Notes under the pieces: model-generated | Seen by the model: only the letters and a program-made list of their open reading frames with translations | The model's database searches: none | Told to the model about the DNA's origin: nothing | In this document: positions 33,691-42,099 of the stretch, piece by piece | Layout: each line of letters begins with the position of its first letter | Numbering within the stretch: position 1 is the stretch's first letter | Made by a program: the position numbers and the translations under genes | NCBI GenBank assembly: GCA_900543445.1 | Contig: UQRC01000017.1 | Coordinates: 1 to 49,778 of the forward strand | Source of the DNA: an uncultured Lachnobacterium sp. | GTDB taxonomy: Bacteria > Bacillota > Clostridia > Lachnospirales > Lachnospiraceae | DNA length: 49,778 bases | Reading direction: 5' to 3'

Positions 33691-34485
33691 TTAGAGGAAT
33701 GTTTTTAATATCTGCAGGACGCCGGATTCCCAGTACGGAGCGCAGGTGTATTTCGCAGCCTGTATCACTTCCGGTCTGGCGTTGGATACCGCGTAGCTCG
33801 TTCCTGCATTTGTAAGCATTTCGATGTCGTTTAAGTTGTCACCGAATACGCACACCTCATCGGCAGCGATTCCAAAATGCTCCATAAGGTAGGAGATAGC
33901 CGTCCATTTGCTGACTCCGAGTGCATTGCAATCCACCCATTCTTTGCCGGCGGCTGCGACCTGGGCATGCTTTTTCCAATAAGGGATAAATTCCGGGGTG
34001 CAGAGTTCTTCACATTCGTTTGGATGATAGACGGTAAATTTGATGACATCCTCATTTTGAATTGAGAGCACATCACTTGTCTCGCGAATGTCAAATCCAT
34101 AGGAGTCACGGAGCCAGTGGAACATCCGGCTTCCGGCATCTTCTGCGTATCCGTAATCCGGTGTGCCGACAAAATAGTCGCAGCTTGGCAGTGTGTCACG
34201 CACCATCCGGCACATGCCTTTCCAGAGTTCTACATCCATAGGAAAAGTTTTTAGGATTTTATCCGGTGTGCGGACGACGGTTCCGCCGTCAGAGATGTAA
34301 TAAAGCTTGTCCGCGATCGGGGCAAAAAGCTTGCGCTCACTGACAAACTGCCGTCCCGAGCAGACAACGAAGATAATTCCCTTGTCCACGAGTGTATTGA
34401 TTACGTTCATATATTCAGGGTTGATCATTAAGGTTCCGTCTTTGACGAGTGTTCCGTCAACATCGGATGCTATTAGTTTTATCAT
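33691..34485 (-). CDS. HAD-superfamily (Cof-type) phosphatase
   Basis: A 264-residue cytoplasmic hydrolase of the Cof/HAD-IIB group, acting on sugar phosphates or similar metabolites. Motif I DVDGTLVKDG holds the nucleophile Asp (residues 8-10). Motif II is VCSGR, motif III Lys falls near GVSKWTAISYLMEHFGI, and motif IV is VFGDNLNDIEML. The alpha/beta cap domain fills about 85-190. The start at 34485 (MIKLIASDVDGTL) has GAAAGG about 8 nt before it. Longer readings upstream have no family match. Its 3' end abuts the flavodoxin terminator, and it is divergent from the next gene. The substrate is unknown. Confidence 0.9.
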   Translation of the reverse strand: MIKLIASDVDGTLVKDGTLMINPEYMNVINTLVDKGIIFVVCSGRQFVSERKLFAPIADKLYYISDGGTVVRTPDKILKTFPMDVELWKGMCRMVRDTLPSCDYFVGTPDYGYAEDAGSRMFHWLRDSYGFDIRETSDVLSIQNEDVIKFTVYHPNECEELCTPEFIPYWKKHAQVAAAGKEWVDCNALGVSKWTAISYLMEHFGIAADEVCVFGDNLNDIEMLTNAGTSYAVSNARPEVIQAAKYTCAPYWESGVLQILKTFL

Positions 34486-34647
34486 TTGTATACCTTTCTG
34501 TTTGTCTTGTTTCCATTTAAATGTTATTGTAAAATATGCATGGTGTAGCGTCAAGGCAGGATTTGTCATTGTTGCAGTTGTTGTCGGGGCGCTGCTTTTG
34601 CCGGGAAAAGGTTCATTTATATTAAATAGGAAGAATGAGGGGTCTAT

Positions 34648-35787
34648 TTGATTACAATTTATTGTGCGCTGTATGCGGAGGCGCAATATCTGATACAACA
34701 TTATGAATTAAAAAAAGCGACAGAGAGCAGGCATTTTCAGATTTTCTTCAATGAGAAGTGGAAGATACGGCTGGTCATTACCGGTGTCGGAAAATTAAAT
34801 GCAACGGTTGCAATGGCGGAGATTTCTACAATCTATCCGCCGGCGGAAGAAGATCTTATGGTTAATTACGGAAGCTGTGCGGCGGAAGGAATGCTTATGC
34901 CCGGAGAAGGTGAAGGAGGCGGAGGAGCATGTGTGCCCCTTGGAAGCATTATTATGGTGAACAAGCTGACCGATGCAGAGAGTGGGCGTACCTTTTACCC
35001 GGATATGGTCTACCGACATCCGTTTACGGAAGGAGAAGTCTTTACTTCGGCGCAGGTATATACAGTAGATGCAGGTGCGCGGGATGGCGGCACAACGAAG
35101 GTGGAAGATGTTGGTTTGAATGCGCATGCTGAAGGCTACGCAAAGGTGGAAACTGCTGGATTGAATGCGCAGAATGAAGAGGCGATGAAGGCAGAAGTTA
35201 TCGCTCCGACCGTGCATGATATGGAAGCAGCAGCTTTCTATGAAGCCGCAAATTTCTATTATGGTCCGCATCAGATGATCTTTTTGAAAGTGGTTACGGA
35301 TCATGGGATTGAGAATGAGAGATTACAAAACGACTCGAGTCAGGGGAAGAATATTGGAAATGAGAAAAATGTGACAAGCAATCCGGCGGCATCCGAGCGT
35401 GAGCGTTTTGTCATGATCATGCAGGAGGCAGGGGCAGAGGTTGTGAGATTTATCGATGAATTACAATCTTTGTTTGCATCAGAATGTTGTGACCTGGAAG
35501 CTGAGGGGGAGAAAATTCATAGGTCGGAAGTGCAGAATTCGCCATTGGAGACTTTTTGTGAAGATCCGATATGCGAATGGAGCATCGACGAAAATCAGCT
35601 TGCAGAAGATCTGCATTGTTCCGTCACAATGAAAGCGGAGCTTCTGCAGCTTCTTAAGTACTGGCGTCTTACGGGATTTGATGCAGAGACTTTGATCCAT
35701 AGTTATTATGAACAGGAATTGCTGCCATGTAAGGATAAGAAAGTGGGAAGGAGATTGCTCGATGAGTTGCAGAACAAGTGGTTATAA
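34648..35787 (+). CDS. Nucleoside-phosphorylase-like protein with inserts
   Basis: A 379-residue protein. Its N-terminal part (MITIYCALYAEAQYLIQHYEL, LVITGVGKLNATVAMAEI, LMVNYGSCAAEG) and HDMEAAAFYEAANFYYGPHQMIFLKVVTDHG follow the phosphorylase/MTA-SAH nucleosidase fold. The nucleoside-site block (DMEAAA) and the ITGVGK phosphate/adenine loop are kept. Between them is an inserted region with imperfect repeats (KVEDVGLNAHAEGY, KVETAGLNAQNEE). After VTDHG comes another insert rich in Asn, then a Glu-rich C-terminal domain of unknown fold. The TTG start at 34648 follows GAGGGG by 6 nt. The end overlaps the SplB-like gene by 26 nt. One idea is that it cleaves 5'-deoxyadenosine made by that radical SAM enzyme (inference). 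Confidence 0.72.
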   Translation: MITIYCALYAEAQYLIQHYELKKATESRHFQIFFNEKWKIRLVITGVGKLNATVAMAEISTIYPPAEEDLMVNYGSCAAEGMLMPGEGEGGGGACVPLGSIIMVNKLTDAESGRTFYPDMVYRHPFTEGEVFTSAQVYTVDAGARDGGTTKVEDVGLNAHAEGYAKVETAGLNAQNEEAMKAEVIAPTVHDMEAAAFYEAANFYYGPHQMIFLKVVTDHGIENERLQNDSSQGKNIGNEKNVTSNPAASERERFVMIMQEAGAEVVRFIDELQSLFASECCDLEAEGEKIHRSEVQNSPLETFCEDPICEWSIDENQLAEDLHCSVTMKAELLQLLKYWRLTGFDAETLIHSYYEQELLPCKDKKVGRRLLDELQNKWL

Positions 35788-36799
35788 CAATGCCTTTTCC
35801 CATATCTATGTGGAGCGGGGAGTGCGGGAGCATCCGCGGACGAAGCAGATTCTTTCGAGGTTCCCGGACGCGCAGGTGATTGAGATCGCACATTACAAGG
35901 ATGTGTTTAACCGGCGTAGGCAGCAGTACGAGGCGCAGCATCGTTCGCAGAGTCTGATCCTTGCGGCGAAGACAGATCACTATTTTTATGAGGGAGCCGA
36001 GCCGTGTCAGGATTTTGGATATGATAATTTTTATTACTGCTCGACGATGATGAATTGCATCTACGATTGCAGCTATTGTTATCTGAAAGGGATGTATCCT
36101 TCGGGAAATCTGGTCGTCTTTGTCAATCTTGAGGATTATTTTGCCGAGCTGGATCGTCTTCTTGAGGCGCATCCGATGTATGTGTGCGTGTCGTATGATG
36201 CGGATCTGCTGGCGCTGGAATCATGGATGGGCTATGCGCGTGCGTGGGCGGATTATGCCGGGAAACATCCGAATTTAACGCTTGAGATCCGGACGAAAAG
36301 TGCAAGGCAGGCAATGTGGGACGAACTTCCCCTTCTTTCCAATGTGGTGTATGCGTTTACGATATCACCGCAGAAGTTGATTGCGGCAAGCGAAAAGAAT
36401 ACACCTTCTGTGCGGGCGAGAATCGAATGTGCAGCGGAAGGCATAAGACGAGGATTTCCGGTGAGACTCTGCTTTGATCCGATGCTGTATCTGCCGGGAT
36501 GGGAAGTTTTGTATACGGAATTGTTTACACAGATTGATGAGGCATTCGAGAGCCGGAATTGTAACTGGAAGATGCTGGATGCAGTCAGTGTCGGAGGATT
36601 CCGTATCTCGAAGGAGTATATGAAGAAAATCAGGCGTGTGGAGAAGGAGTCGCCGGTTGTGCAGTTCCCGTATGTGAATGTGGGGGGCGTGTATCAGTAT
36701 CCGCTGGAACTGCTCGCGCGGATGGAAGGCTGTGTGATGCGGGAGCTTGTGAAGCGGATGCCATCCGAACGCATTTTTTCAGAGCGGAATACGATGTAG
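35762..36799 (+). CDS. splB: Spore photoproduct lyase-like radical SAM protein
   Basis: A 345-residue radical SAM enzyme of the spore photoproduct lyase family. The [4Fe-4S] motif is Cys99-X3-Cys103-X2-Cys106 (CIYDCSYC) followed by YLKGMYP, as in SplB. Other blocks are LLALESWMGYARAWADY, LTLEIRTKSA, FTISPQKLI (the family SxxP motif) and RARIECAAEGIRRGFPVRLCFDPM. True SplB repairs UV-induced thymine dimers in germinating spores. This copy is near the normal 340 residues. The start at 35762 (MSCRTSGY) has AAGGAG 8 nt before it, inside the upstream gene, so translation is coupled. The stop TAG shares its last G with the first unit of the 52-bp repeat array. Confidence 0.85.
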   Translation: MSCRTSGYNNAFSHIYVERGVREHPRTKQILSRFPDAQVIEIAHYKDVFNRRRQQYEAQHRSQSLILAAKTDHYFYEGAEPCQDFGYDNFYYCSTMMNCIYDCSYCYLKGMYPSGNLVVFVNLEDYFAELDRLLEAHPMYVCVSYDADLLALESWMGYARAWADYAGKHPNLTLEIRTKSARQAMWDELPLLSNVVYAFTISPQKLIAASEKNTPSVRARIECAAEGIRRGFPVRLCFDPMLYLPGWEVLYTELFTQIDEAFESRNCNWKMLDAVSVGGFRISKEYMKKIRRVEKESPVVQFPYVNVGGVYQYPLELLARMEGCVMRELVKRMPSERIFSERNTM

Positions 36800-37282
36800 C
36801 GGGGCGAAAGAAGCGTAAAAGGACGAAAAAAGCCCCGCGAAGAGAAGACAGCGGGGCGAAAGAAGCATAAAAAGACGAAAAAAGCCCCGCGAAGGAAAAA
36901 TAGCGGGGCGAAAGAAGCGTAAAAAGACGAAAAAAGGCCCGTGAAGAGAAGACAGCGGGGCGAAAGAAGCGTAAAAGGACGAAAAAAACCCCGTGAAGAG
37001 AAGACAGCGGGGCGAAAGAAGCGAAAAAAGACGAAAAAAGCCCCGCGAAGAGAAGACAGCGGGGCGAAAGAAGCTGTAAAGGACGAAAAAGCCCCGCGAA
37101 GAGAAGACAGCGGGGCGAAAGAAGCGAAAAAAGACGAAAAAAACCCCGCGAAGAGAAAATAGCGGGGCGAAGGAAGCGAAAAAAGACGAAAAAAGCCCAG
37201 CGAAGAGAAGATAGCGGGGCGAAAGAAGCGAAAAAAGCCTCGCGAAGAGAAGACAGTGGGACGAAAGAAGCGTAAAAAGAAG
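36799..37282 (+). repeat. Polypurine tandem array of about nine 52-bp hairpin units
   Basis: Units start at 36799, 36851, 36903, 36955, 37007, 37059, 37110, 37162 and 37214, with a partial one from 37256. Most are 52 bp; unit 6 is 51 and unit 9 is 42 (a 10-bp loss). Each begins with GCGGGGCGAAAGAAGCG and ends with GCCCCGCGAAGAGAAGACA. The 7-bp arms GCGGGGC/GCCCCGC enclose a purine-rich loop, with arms partly changed in units 3, 4, 7, 8. The plus strand is almost only G and A apart from the arms. Since 52 is not a multiple of 3, reading frames rotate, and long open frames on the pyrimidine strand are artefacts of stop-codon poverty. Noncoding; perhaps a transcript-end hairpin array or triplex-forming tract. 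Confidence 0.92.
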
Positions 37283-37297
37283 ATGAGGGTGATGAAT

Positions 37298-38062
37298 ATG
37301 GAGCGGAAGGAAAGCAAAAATCAGGAAAAACTGAAAATAGACATGCAGGCTGCAATCGTGACAGGGGCAAGCTCAGGCATCGGCCTGGCAATCGCCGGAA
37401 CACTTTGTGAACTTGGGTATCGGGTGTATGGTTTTGGAAGAAACTTTGAGCGGGAGGAAGTCCGTAACCTGATTGCAGCGTATGAGGAGCAGTTTCAGCT
37501 GATCGAATGTGATCTTCTTGATACGGCAAAACTGTGTGACGCGGTCAATGCAATCCGTAAGAAGGAAACCATCAAAATTCTTGTGAATGCAGCCGGCGTG
37601 GGCTACTATGGGTTACATGAGGAACTTTCCGTTAAGCAGATCCAGACGCTGGTGCGCACAGATCTTGAGGTTCCGATGATCCTTACGAACCGGCTTCTTC
37701 GCGTGCTCAAGGAGAATCGCGGCTATATCATCAATGTATCCTCAATTACTGCAAAGAAGACGAATCCGCATGGATGCGCATACGGAGCGGTTAAGGCAGG
37801 ACTTACGAATTTCGGGGAGAGTCTGTTTGAGGAAGCAAGGAAATACGGTATCAAGGTGACAAATCTGCATCCGGATATGACGGATACGAATCTGTACCGG
37901 GATGCGGATTTTACATGCAGCAGTGACAACGGATGTGCACTATACAGTAAAGAAGTCGCAGATGCTATCCGTTATATTTTACAGCAGCGGGAAGGCATTG
38001 TTGTGCCGGATATTACGATACGTCCGCAATATCACAGAATTGCGCGAAAGAACAAGAAGTAA
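37298..38062 (+). CDS. Short-chain dehydrogenase/reductase
   Basis: A 254-residue NAD(P)-dependent SDR with a classical Rossmann fold. The cofactor motif is TGASSGIG (residues 21-28), with NAAGVGYYG for the central strand. The catalytic set is Asn in TDLEVPMILTN (less certain), Ser in IINVSSIT, and Tyr-X3-Lys in YGAVKAG. The start is set at 37298 (MERKESKNQ), where GAGGG lies 8 nt upstream. ATGs at 37283 and 37292 lie on the edge of the repeat array, and the domain itself begins at MQAAIVTG. It has a basic C-terminal tail (RIARKNKK). It stands alone after the repeat array. The substrate is unknown. Confidence 0.88.
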   Translation: MERKESKNQEKLKIDMQAAIVTGASSGIGLAIAGTLCELGYRVYGFGRNFEREEVRNLIAAYEEQFQLIECDLLDTAKLCDAVNAIRKKETIKILVNAAGVGYYGLHEELSVKQIQTLVRTDLEVPMILTNRLLRVLKENRGYIINVSSITAKKTNPHGCAYGAVKAGLTNFGESLFEEARKYGIKVTNLHPDMTDTNLYRDADFTCSSDNGCALYSKEVADAIRYILQQREGIVVPDITIRPQYHRIARKNKK

Positions 38063-38097
38063 CATGAGTGAGAAACAAAACGGATTTTAATTTTGAT

Positions 38098-38127
38098 TTG
38101 ACGAATCCCATCCCGATGCTTTATTCT
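38098..38127 (+). promoter_or_regulatory. Promoter of the K+/H+ antiporter
   Basis: TTGACG (38098-38103), 18-nt spacer, TATTCT (38122-38127), about 38 nt before the antiporter start. Confidence 0.55.
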
Positions 38128-38164
38128 ATAAACACACAATTTAGCATACGGATGGAGGGCTCAC

Positions 38165-39763
38165 ATGACGAATTATCTCTTAATTGTAACCATCGTAATC
38201 TTTGCATGCGTTTTCTTAAGCCGCGTTTCGAACCGGCTTGGTATTCCAACGCTTCTGTTTTTTATCCTGCTTGGTATGGTATTCGGATCGGACGGTATCT
38301 TAAAGATTCCGTTTGACAATTATGCGTTTGCGGAGCAGACGTGTTCGATTGCGCTAATTTTCATTATGTTCTATGGAGGATTTGGCACGAACTGGAATCA
38401 GGCGAAGTCGGTTGCCGTCAAATCCATTCTTCTCTCGACAGTCGGGGTTGTGGTTACTTCCGGGCTGACGGGAGCATTCTGTCACTTTGCATTACAGATC
38501 GACTGGACAGAGAGTCTGCTGATCGGAGCGCTGGTCGGTTCTACCGATGCTGCATCGGTCTTTTCTATATTAAGATCCAAGAAACTGAATTTAAAATATA
38601 ATACAGCTTCGCTTCTTGAGGTGGAGAGCGGCAGTAACGATCCGTGTGCGTACATGTTGACAGCAACATTTATTGCCATCGCACAGGGGCAGACGAGCGC
38701 GGGACAGATCAGTCTGTTGATCATAAAGCAGATTGTGTTTGGTCTCTTATTTGGAGCGCTGATCGCGGCAGTGACCATCTGGCTTCTTGGCAAAGTGAAA
38801 TTTACGGTTGCTGGGTTTGATACAATTTTTGTAGTGGGAATCGCACTTCTTTCCTACACGCTGCCTTCGCTTATCGGTGGCAACGGCTTCTTAAGCGCTT
38901 ATATTGTCGGTATTGTGCTTGGCAATACGCAGATTCCGAACAAGCGGAATCTGGTTAATTTCTTTGATGGACTGACGGGGCTTATGCAGATGCTGATCTT
39001 CTTCCTGCTTGGTTTATTGTCCTTCCCGTCAAGACTTCCGGGCGTGATCGTTCCGGCACTTCTGATCGCGGTATGGCTGACGTTTGTGGCACGTCCTGTT
39101 GCGGTTGCAGCAGTGCTTACGCCTTTTAAAAGCAAATGGACGCAGCAGCTTCTTGTTTCTTGGTCTGGACTCAGAGGTGCGGCATCCATCGTGTTTGCGA
39201 TTATGGCGGGGATGGCAATCGAGACAGAGAATGACATTTTTCACATTGTATTCATGATCGTGCTTTTTTCGATTTTGTTACAGGGATCGCTTCTGCCGTT
39301 TGTTGCAAGAAAGCTTGACATGATCGATCAGAAAGCGGATGTCATGAAGACCTTCAACGATTATTCGGATGAGGTGCCGGTTCAGTTTATTCAGCTGACG
39401 ATTCCGGCAACACATGAGTGGTGCAACCAGTCACTGAAGGATCTGACACTTCCACCGGAGACACTGATCGTGCTTCTCAAGAGAGCGGGAGAAAATATTA
39501 TTCCAGACGGCAATACCGTGCTACAGGAAAAAGATGTGCTGATTCTCAGTGCAACGACGCCGGATCAGGTCGAGGGGGTTACGCTTGTTGAAATCCCGAT
39601 TGCAGAGGAGAGTAAATATGCAGGTAAGCTTTTGTCGGAGATAAAAAAGAAGCAGAATGAATTGGTCATTATGATCCAGAGAGGAGAGCAGATTATTATT
39701 CCGAATGGAAATGTGCGACTGGAAGCAGGAGATCTGCTTGTGATCAATCGCTCTGTAAATTAA
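38165..39763 (+). CDS. CPA1-type potassium/proton antiporter with RCK_C domain
   Basis: A 532-residue membrane antiporter. About 12 hydrophobic segments cover residues 1-390, including LGIPTLLFFILLGMVFG, GALVGSTDAASVFSILR (the family TDA block), LLEVESGSNDPCAYMLT with the Asn-Asp ion-binding pair, and WSGLRGAASIVFAIMAG. A cytoplasmic tail (about 400-530) carries a TrkA_C/RCK_C-like domain (LTLPPETLIVLLKRAGENIIPDGNTVLQEKDVLIL) and a second partly repeated copy (ELVIMIQRGEQIIIPNGNVRLEAGDLLVI). This matches the NhaP2/CvrA type, which exports K+ under control of its tail. GGAGGG lies 5 nt before the ATG. It ends at a bidirectional terminator facing cstA. Confidence 0.9.
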   Translation: MTNYLLIVTIVIFACVFLSRVSNRLGIPTLLFFILLGMVFGSDGILKIPFDNYAFAEQTCSIALIFIMFYGGFGTNWNQAKSVAVKSILLSTVGVVVTSGLTGAFCHFALQIDWTESLLIGALVGSTDAASVFSILRSKKLNLKYNTASLLEVESGSNDPCAYMLTATFIAIAQGQTSAGQISLLIIKQIVFGLLFGALIAAVTIWLLGKVKFTVAGFDTIFVVGIALLSYTLPSLIGGNGFLSAYIVGIVLGNTQIPNKRNLVNFFDGLTGLMQMLIFFLLGLLSFPSRLPGVIVPALLIAVWLTFVARPVAVAAVLTPFKSKWTQQLLVSWSGLRGAASIVFAIMAGMAIETENDIFHIVFMIVLFSILLQGSLLPFVARKLDMIDQKADVMKTFNDYSDEVPVQFIQLTIPATHEWCNQSLKDLTLPPETLIVLLKRAGENIIPDGNTVLQEKDVLILSATTPDQVEGVTLVEIPIAEESKYAGKLLSEIKKKQNELVIMIQRGEQIIIPNGNVRLEAGDLLVINRSVN

Positions 39764-39783
39764 GAACGTTACATAGAAGAACA

Positions 39784-39816
39784 AAAAATACGGCGCCGCG
39801 AGGGTGCCGTATTTTT
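39784..39816. terminator. Bidirectional terminator between antiporter and cstA
   Basis: AAAAATACGGCGCC (39784-39797) pairs with GGGTGCCGTATTTTT (39802-39816) with a small defect. T runs occur on both strands, fitting convergent genes. Confidence 0.9.
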
Positions 39817-39856
39817 ATGTAATTTGGAAAACGTAAATTGTATTGCTTACTTAATT

Positions 39857-41566
39857 TTAGTTAGCAGCTTTGGCCTTCTTGCCGAAGAGTTTCTTTAAGC
39901 AGCTGAATGCTACCATAACTCCAAGAACCATCAGAAGAATTGCTACGACAAACTGAAGTCCGTCAACCAATACAGTTGCGGTACCGTTTACGATGTTGGT
40001 AACCAGTGCGATGGTCTTCTGGATCAAAGCGGTAAATGTTACAACAAGCATGATGAACATTGGTGCGTAAAGTGTCCAGCCGGTTCTTCCGGTTGTCTTT
40101 AAGAATACAGATAAAGCGATCAGTACGAGTGCTGCAAGTAACTGGTTTGCAGATCCGAACAGAGGCCATACATTGTTGTATCCGCCGAGTGTCAGTAAGT
40201 ATCCGAAGAACAGTGTGATCACAGTTGCAAAATACTTGTTGGTAAGAACTCTCTGCCAAGCAGGCATTTTCTCAGGATCGGTTGTGTCTCCGTAGAATAA
40301 CTCCTGGAAAGACATACGTCCGATACGTGCAACAGAGTCAAGGGATGTAAGTGCAAGTGCAGATACACACATTGTCATGAATACGGTTGCAACGTGAACC
40401 GGTACACCAAGCTTCTCTAAGAATCCGGCAACACCGGAAGAGAAGATTGCGAATGGAGTTCCGTCTGGCTTTGTACCACCTACAGCAACTGCACCTACAA
40501 CAACTAATGCTACGATACCGAGTAATGACTCAACAACCATTGCGCCGTAACCAACCATTGGCATATCTTTCTCATTGCTGATGGTCTTGGATGAAGTTCC
40601 GGAAGAAACCAGTGAATGGAATCCGGATACGGCACCACAGGCGATTGTTACGAACAGTGTCGGGAAGAGATAACTCTTAGCGCCTGCTGCATCGACAACG
40701 CTGAATCCGTTGAATGCATTTAACTGCATAGAAGGATGTGCAACAACGACACCGACAACGGCACCGATGATCATGCCGAGAAGCATGAAAGTTGTCATAT
40801 AGTCACGAGGCTGCATAAGAAGCCACATTGGCATAACCGATGCAAGGAAGAGGTAAGCCATAATGATGTAGATCCATGCGCTCTTGGTTGCGTAGATCGG
40901 AAGCTTCATTCCGATTGCAAACATAACAACAAGAAGTGCGATTGCTACAACGGCACGAACCATTTCGTTCATCTTGCCGACTTTCTTCTGAATCAGACCG
41001 AAGATAACTGCCACTACGATAAAAAGCATTGAGATCGTAGCTGCGGTAGAATGTGCATAAGTTACAGCTGCGTCTAATCCTTCCACTTCAGCTCCCTTGC
41101 CTACGAAAGTACCGGCAACCATGTCGGTAAATGCGGCGATAACGAGAAGTGTGAATAACCAGCAGAATAACATAAATAATTTACGACCGGTTCTTCCGAT
41201 GTACTTCTCAATGATCATACCCATTGATTTTCCTTCGTTTTTAACAGATGCATATAATGCACCGAAATCCTGTACAGCTCCGAAGAACAGACCACCGAGG
41301 ATCAGCCACAGGAGTACCGGTACCCATCCGAATACGGATGCAAGGATTGGACCGGTGACAGGTCCTGCACCAGCAATTGATGAGAACTGGTGAGAGAATA
41401 CAGTAAACTTGGAAGATGGTACGTAATCCTCTCCATCTTCATGTGTGTAGGCCGGTGTCTTTGCGTTTGGGTCGATTCCCCATTTGTTCGCAAGCCATCT
41501 TCCGTAGAACAGATAGCCGGCACCGAGTGCTACGATTCCGATTAATACAATAACTAAACCATTCAT
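39857..41566 (-). CDS. cstA: CstA family transporter (pyruvate/peptide uptake)
   Basis: A 569-residue inner-membrane transporter with about 16 hydrophobic segments. The start is LVIVLIGIVALGAGYLFYGRWLANKWGID, then DYVPSSKFTVFSHQFSSIAGAGPVTGPILAS, the hallmark CstA block. FGALYASVKNEGKSMG and GFHSLVSSGTSSKTISNEKD also match. CstA and relatives import pyruvate in enterobacteria and have been linked to peptide use; the substrate here is not determined. The length is shorter than E. coli CstA (about 700), typical of Firmicutes. The ATG at 41566 has only GGCGG close by. The better AAGGGAG lies beyond a 14-bp palindrome. Transcription passes a T-box leader, so expression should rise when a specific tRNA is uncharged. 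Confidence 0.92.
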   Translation of the reverse strand: MNGLVIVLIGIVALGAGYLFYGRWLANKWGIDPNAKTPAYTHEDGEDYVPSSKFTVFSHQFSSIAGAGPVTGPILASVFGWVPVLLWLILGGLFFGAVQDFGALYASVKNEGKSMGMIIEKYIGRTGRKLFMLFCWLFTLLVIAAFTDMVAGTFVGKGAEVEGLDAAVTYAHSTAATISMLFIVVAVIFGLIQKKVGKMNEMVRAVVAIALLVVMFAIGMKLPIYATKSAWIYIIMAYLFLASVMPMWLLMQPRDYMTTFMLLGMIIGAVVGVVVAHPSMQLNAFNGFSVVDAAGAKSYLFPTLFVTIACGAVSGFHSLVSSGTSSKTISNEKDMPMVGYGAMVVESLLGIVALVVVGAVAVGGTKPDGTPFAIFSSGVAGFLEKLGVPVHVATVFMTMCVSALALTSLDSVARIGRMSFQELFYGDTTDPEKMPAWQRVLTNKYFATVITLFFGYLLTLGGYNNVWPLFGSANQLLAALVLIALSVFLKTTGRTGWTLYAPMFIMLVVTFTALIQKTIALVTNIVNGTATVLVDGLQFVVAILLMVLGVMVAFSCLKKLFGKKAKAAN

Positions 41567-41573
41567 TGTAGTT

Positions 41574-41587
41574 CCGCCAATTGGCGG
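41574..41587 (-). promoter_or_regulatory. Palindrome between the Shine-Dalgarno and cstA start
   Basis: CCGCCAATTGGCGG, a perfect 14-bp palindrome (4-6 bp stem if folded), lies between AAGAAGGGAG and the ATG. Folding would bring the AAGGGAG near the start. Otherwise GGCGG itself must act as the ribosome site. Confidence 0.5.
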
Positions 41588-41615
41588 CTCCCTTCTTAAG
41601 ATTTCAAAGAGCTAC

Positions 41616-41960
41616 ATAAAATCAAAAGCCTTCGTCTTTATAACGAACGTTTCCGTTGTTATAAAGACGAAGGCTTTTGCTTCCGCGTTACCACTTTATT
41701 TGTCGTAGATACGACCTCTCAGTCTCATCTCAACCATCAGCCCATCACTTTGTGAAATCATAAAGTCATAACCGTCAGGATGAAATAAGCTTCCGGATAA
41801 CGGTGGAAAGCCGGTAGCACCTAGTGTCCAAATGGAATTCAGTGCACTGCTCGCAGAGGATGGTCTCTCGGAGGGATACACCGCTTTACACCAGCCAGCG
41901 GCTCTCTGTAGTACGACATCCGACAGATCGTATTCTGTTCTATGCATTTGCTCTTTGTTA
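41616..41960 (-). promoter_or_regulatory. T-box riboswitch in the cstA leader
   Basis: A tRNA-sensing leader of about 345 nt read on the minus strand. The Stem I landmark AGAGAGCCGCTGGCTGGTG is near 41905-41885, and pairing CAAATG / CATTTG closes the base of Stem I. The T-box core AAAGTGGTAACGCGG is at 41697-41683. The terminator has a perfect 22-bp stem: CAAAAGCCTTCGTC.. (from 41679) and ..GACGAAGGCTTTTG (to 41623). By analogy with known leaders, the triplet after TGAA in the specifier loop is TTC (41837-41835), suggesting tRNA-Phe; this assignment is tentative. Uncharged tRNA would favour the antiterminator and allow cstA transcription. Confidence 0.88.
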
Positions 41961-41966
41961 ACAAAG

Positions 41967-41995
41967 AAAATAGCACCTTGATAAATATTTGTCAA
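41967..41995 (-). promoter_or_regulatory. Promoter of the T-box/cstA transcript
   Basis: Minus strand: consensus TTGACA (41990-41995), 17-nt spacer, TATTTT (41967-41972). Transcription should start near 41960. Confidence 0.75.
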
Positions 41996-42099
41996 CTGTT
42001 TTGCTATGCAAAAAGGTTATGGTTTGTATAAATAGACATATGAAGGATTACAAAAATGAAGTCTTTTCGACATCATTCGACGAGACAGAAAATGGAAAC

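Noticed and set aside
34486..34701. 72-residue N-terminal extension of the HAD phosphatase
   Set aside because: The HAD motif I normally lies within the first 15 residues, and GAAAGG precedes the ATG at 34485.
36799..37282. CRISPR array
   Set aside because: Units are contiguous and alike over their whole length; there are no unique spacers and no cas genes.
36630..37529. Two long open frames on the minus strand with Phe/Leu/Ser/Arg-rich repeats
   Set aside because: They cover the polypurine repeat array. The pyrimidine-rich strand has few stop triplets, the 52-bp unit rotates the frame, and both frames run into splB or the SDR gene on the other strand.
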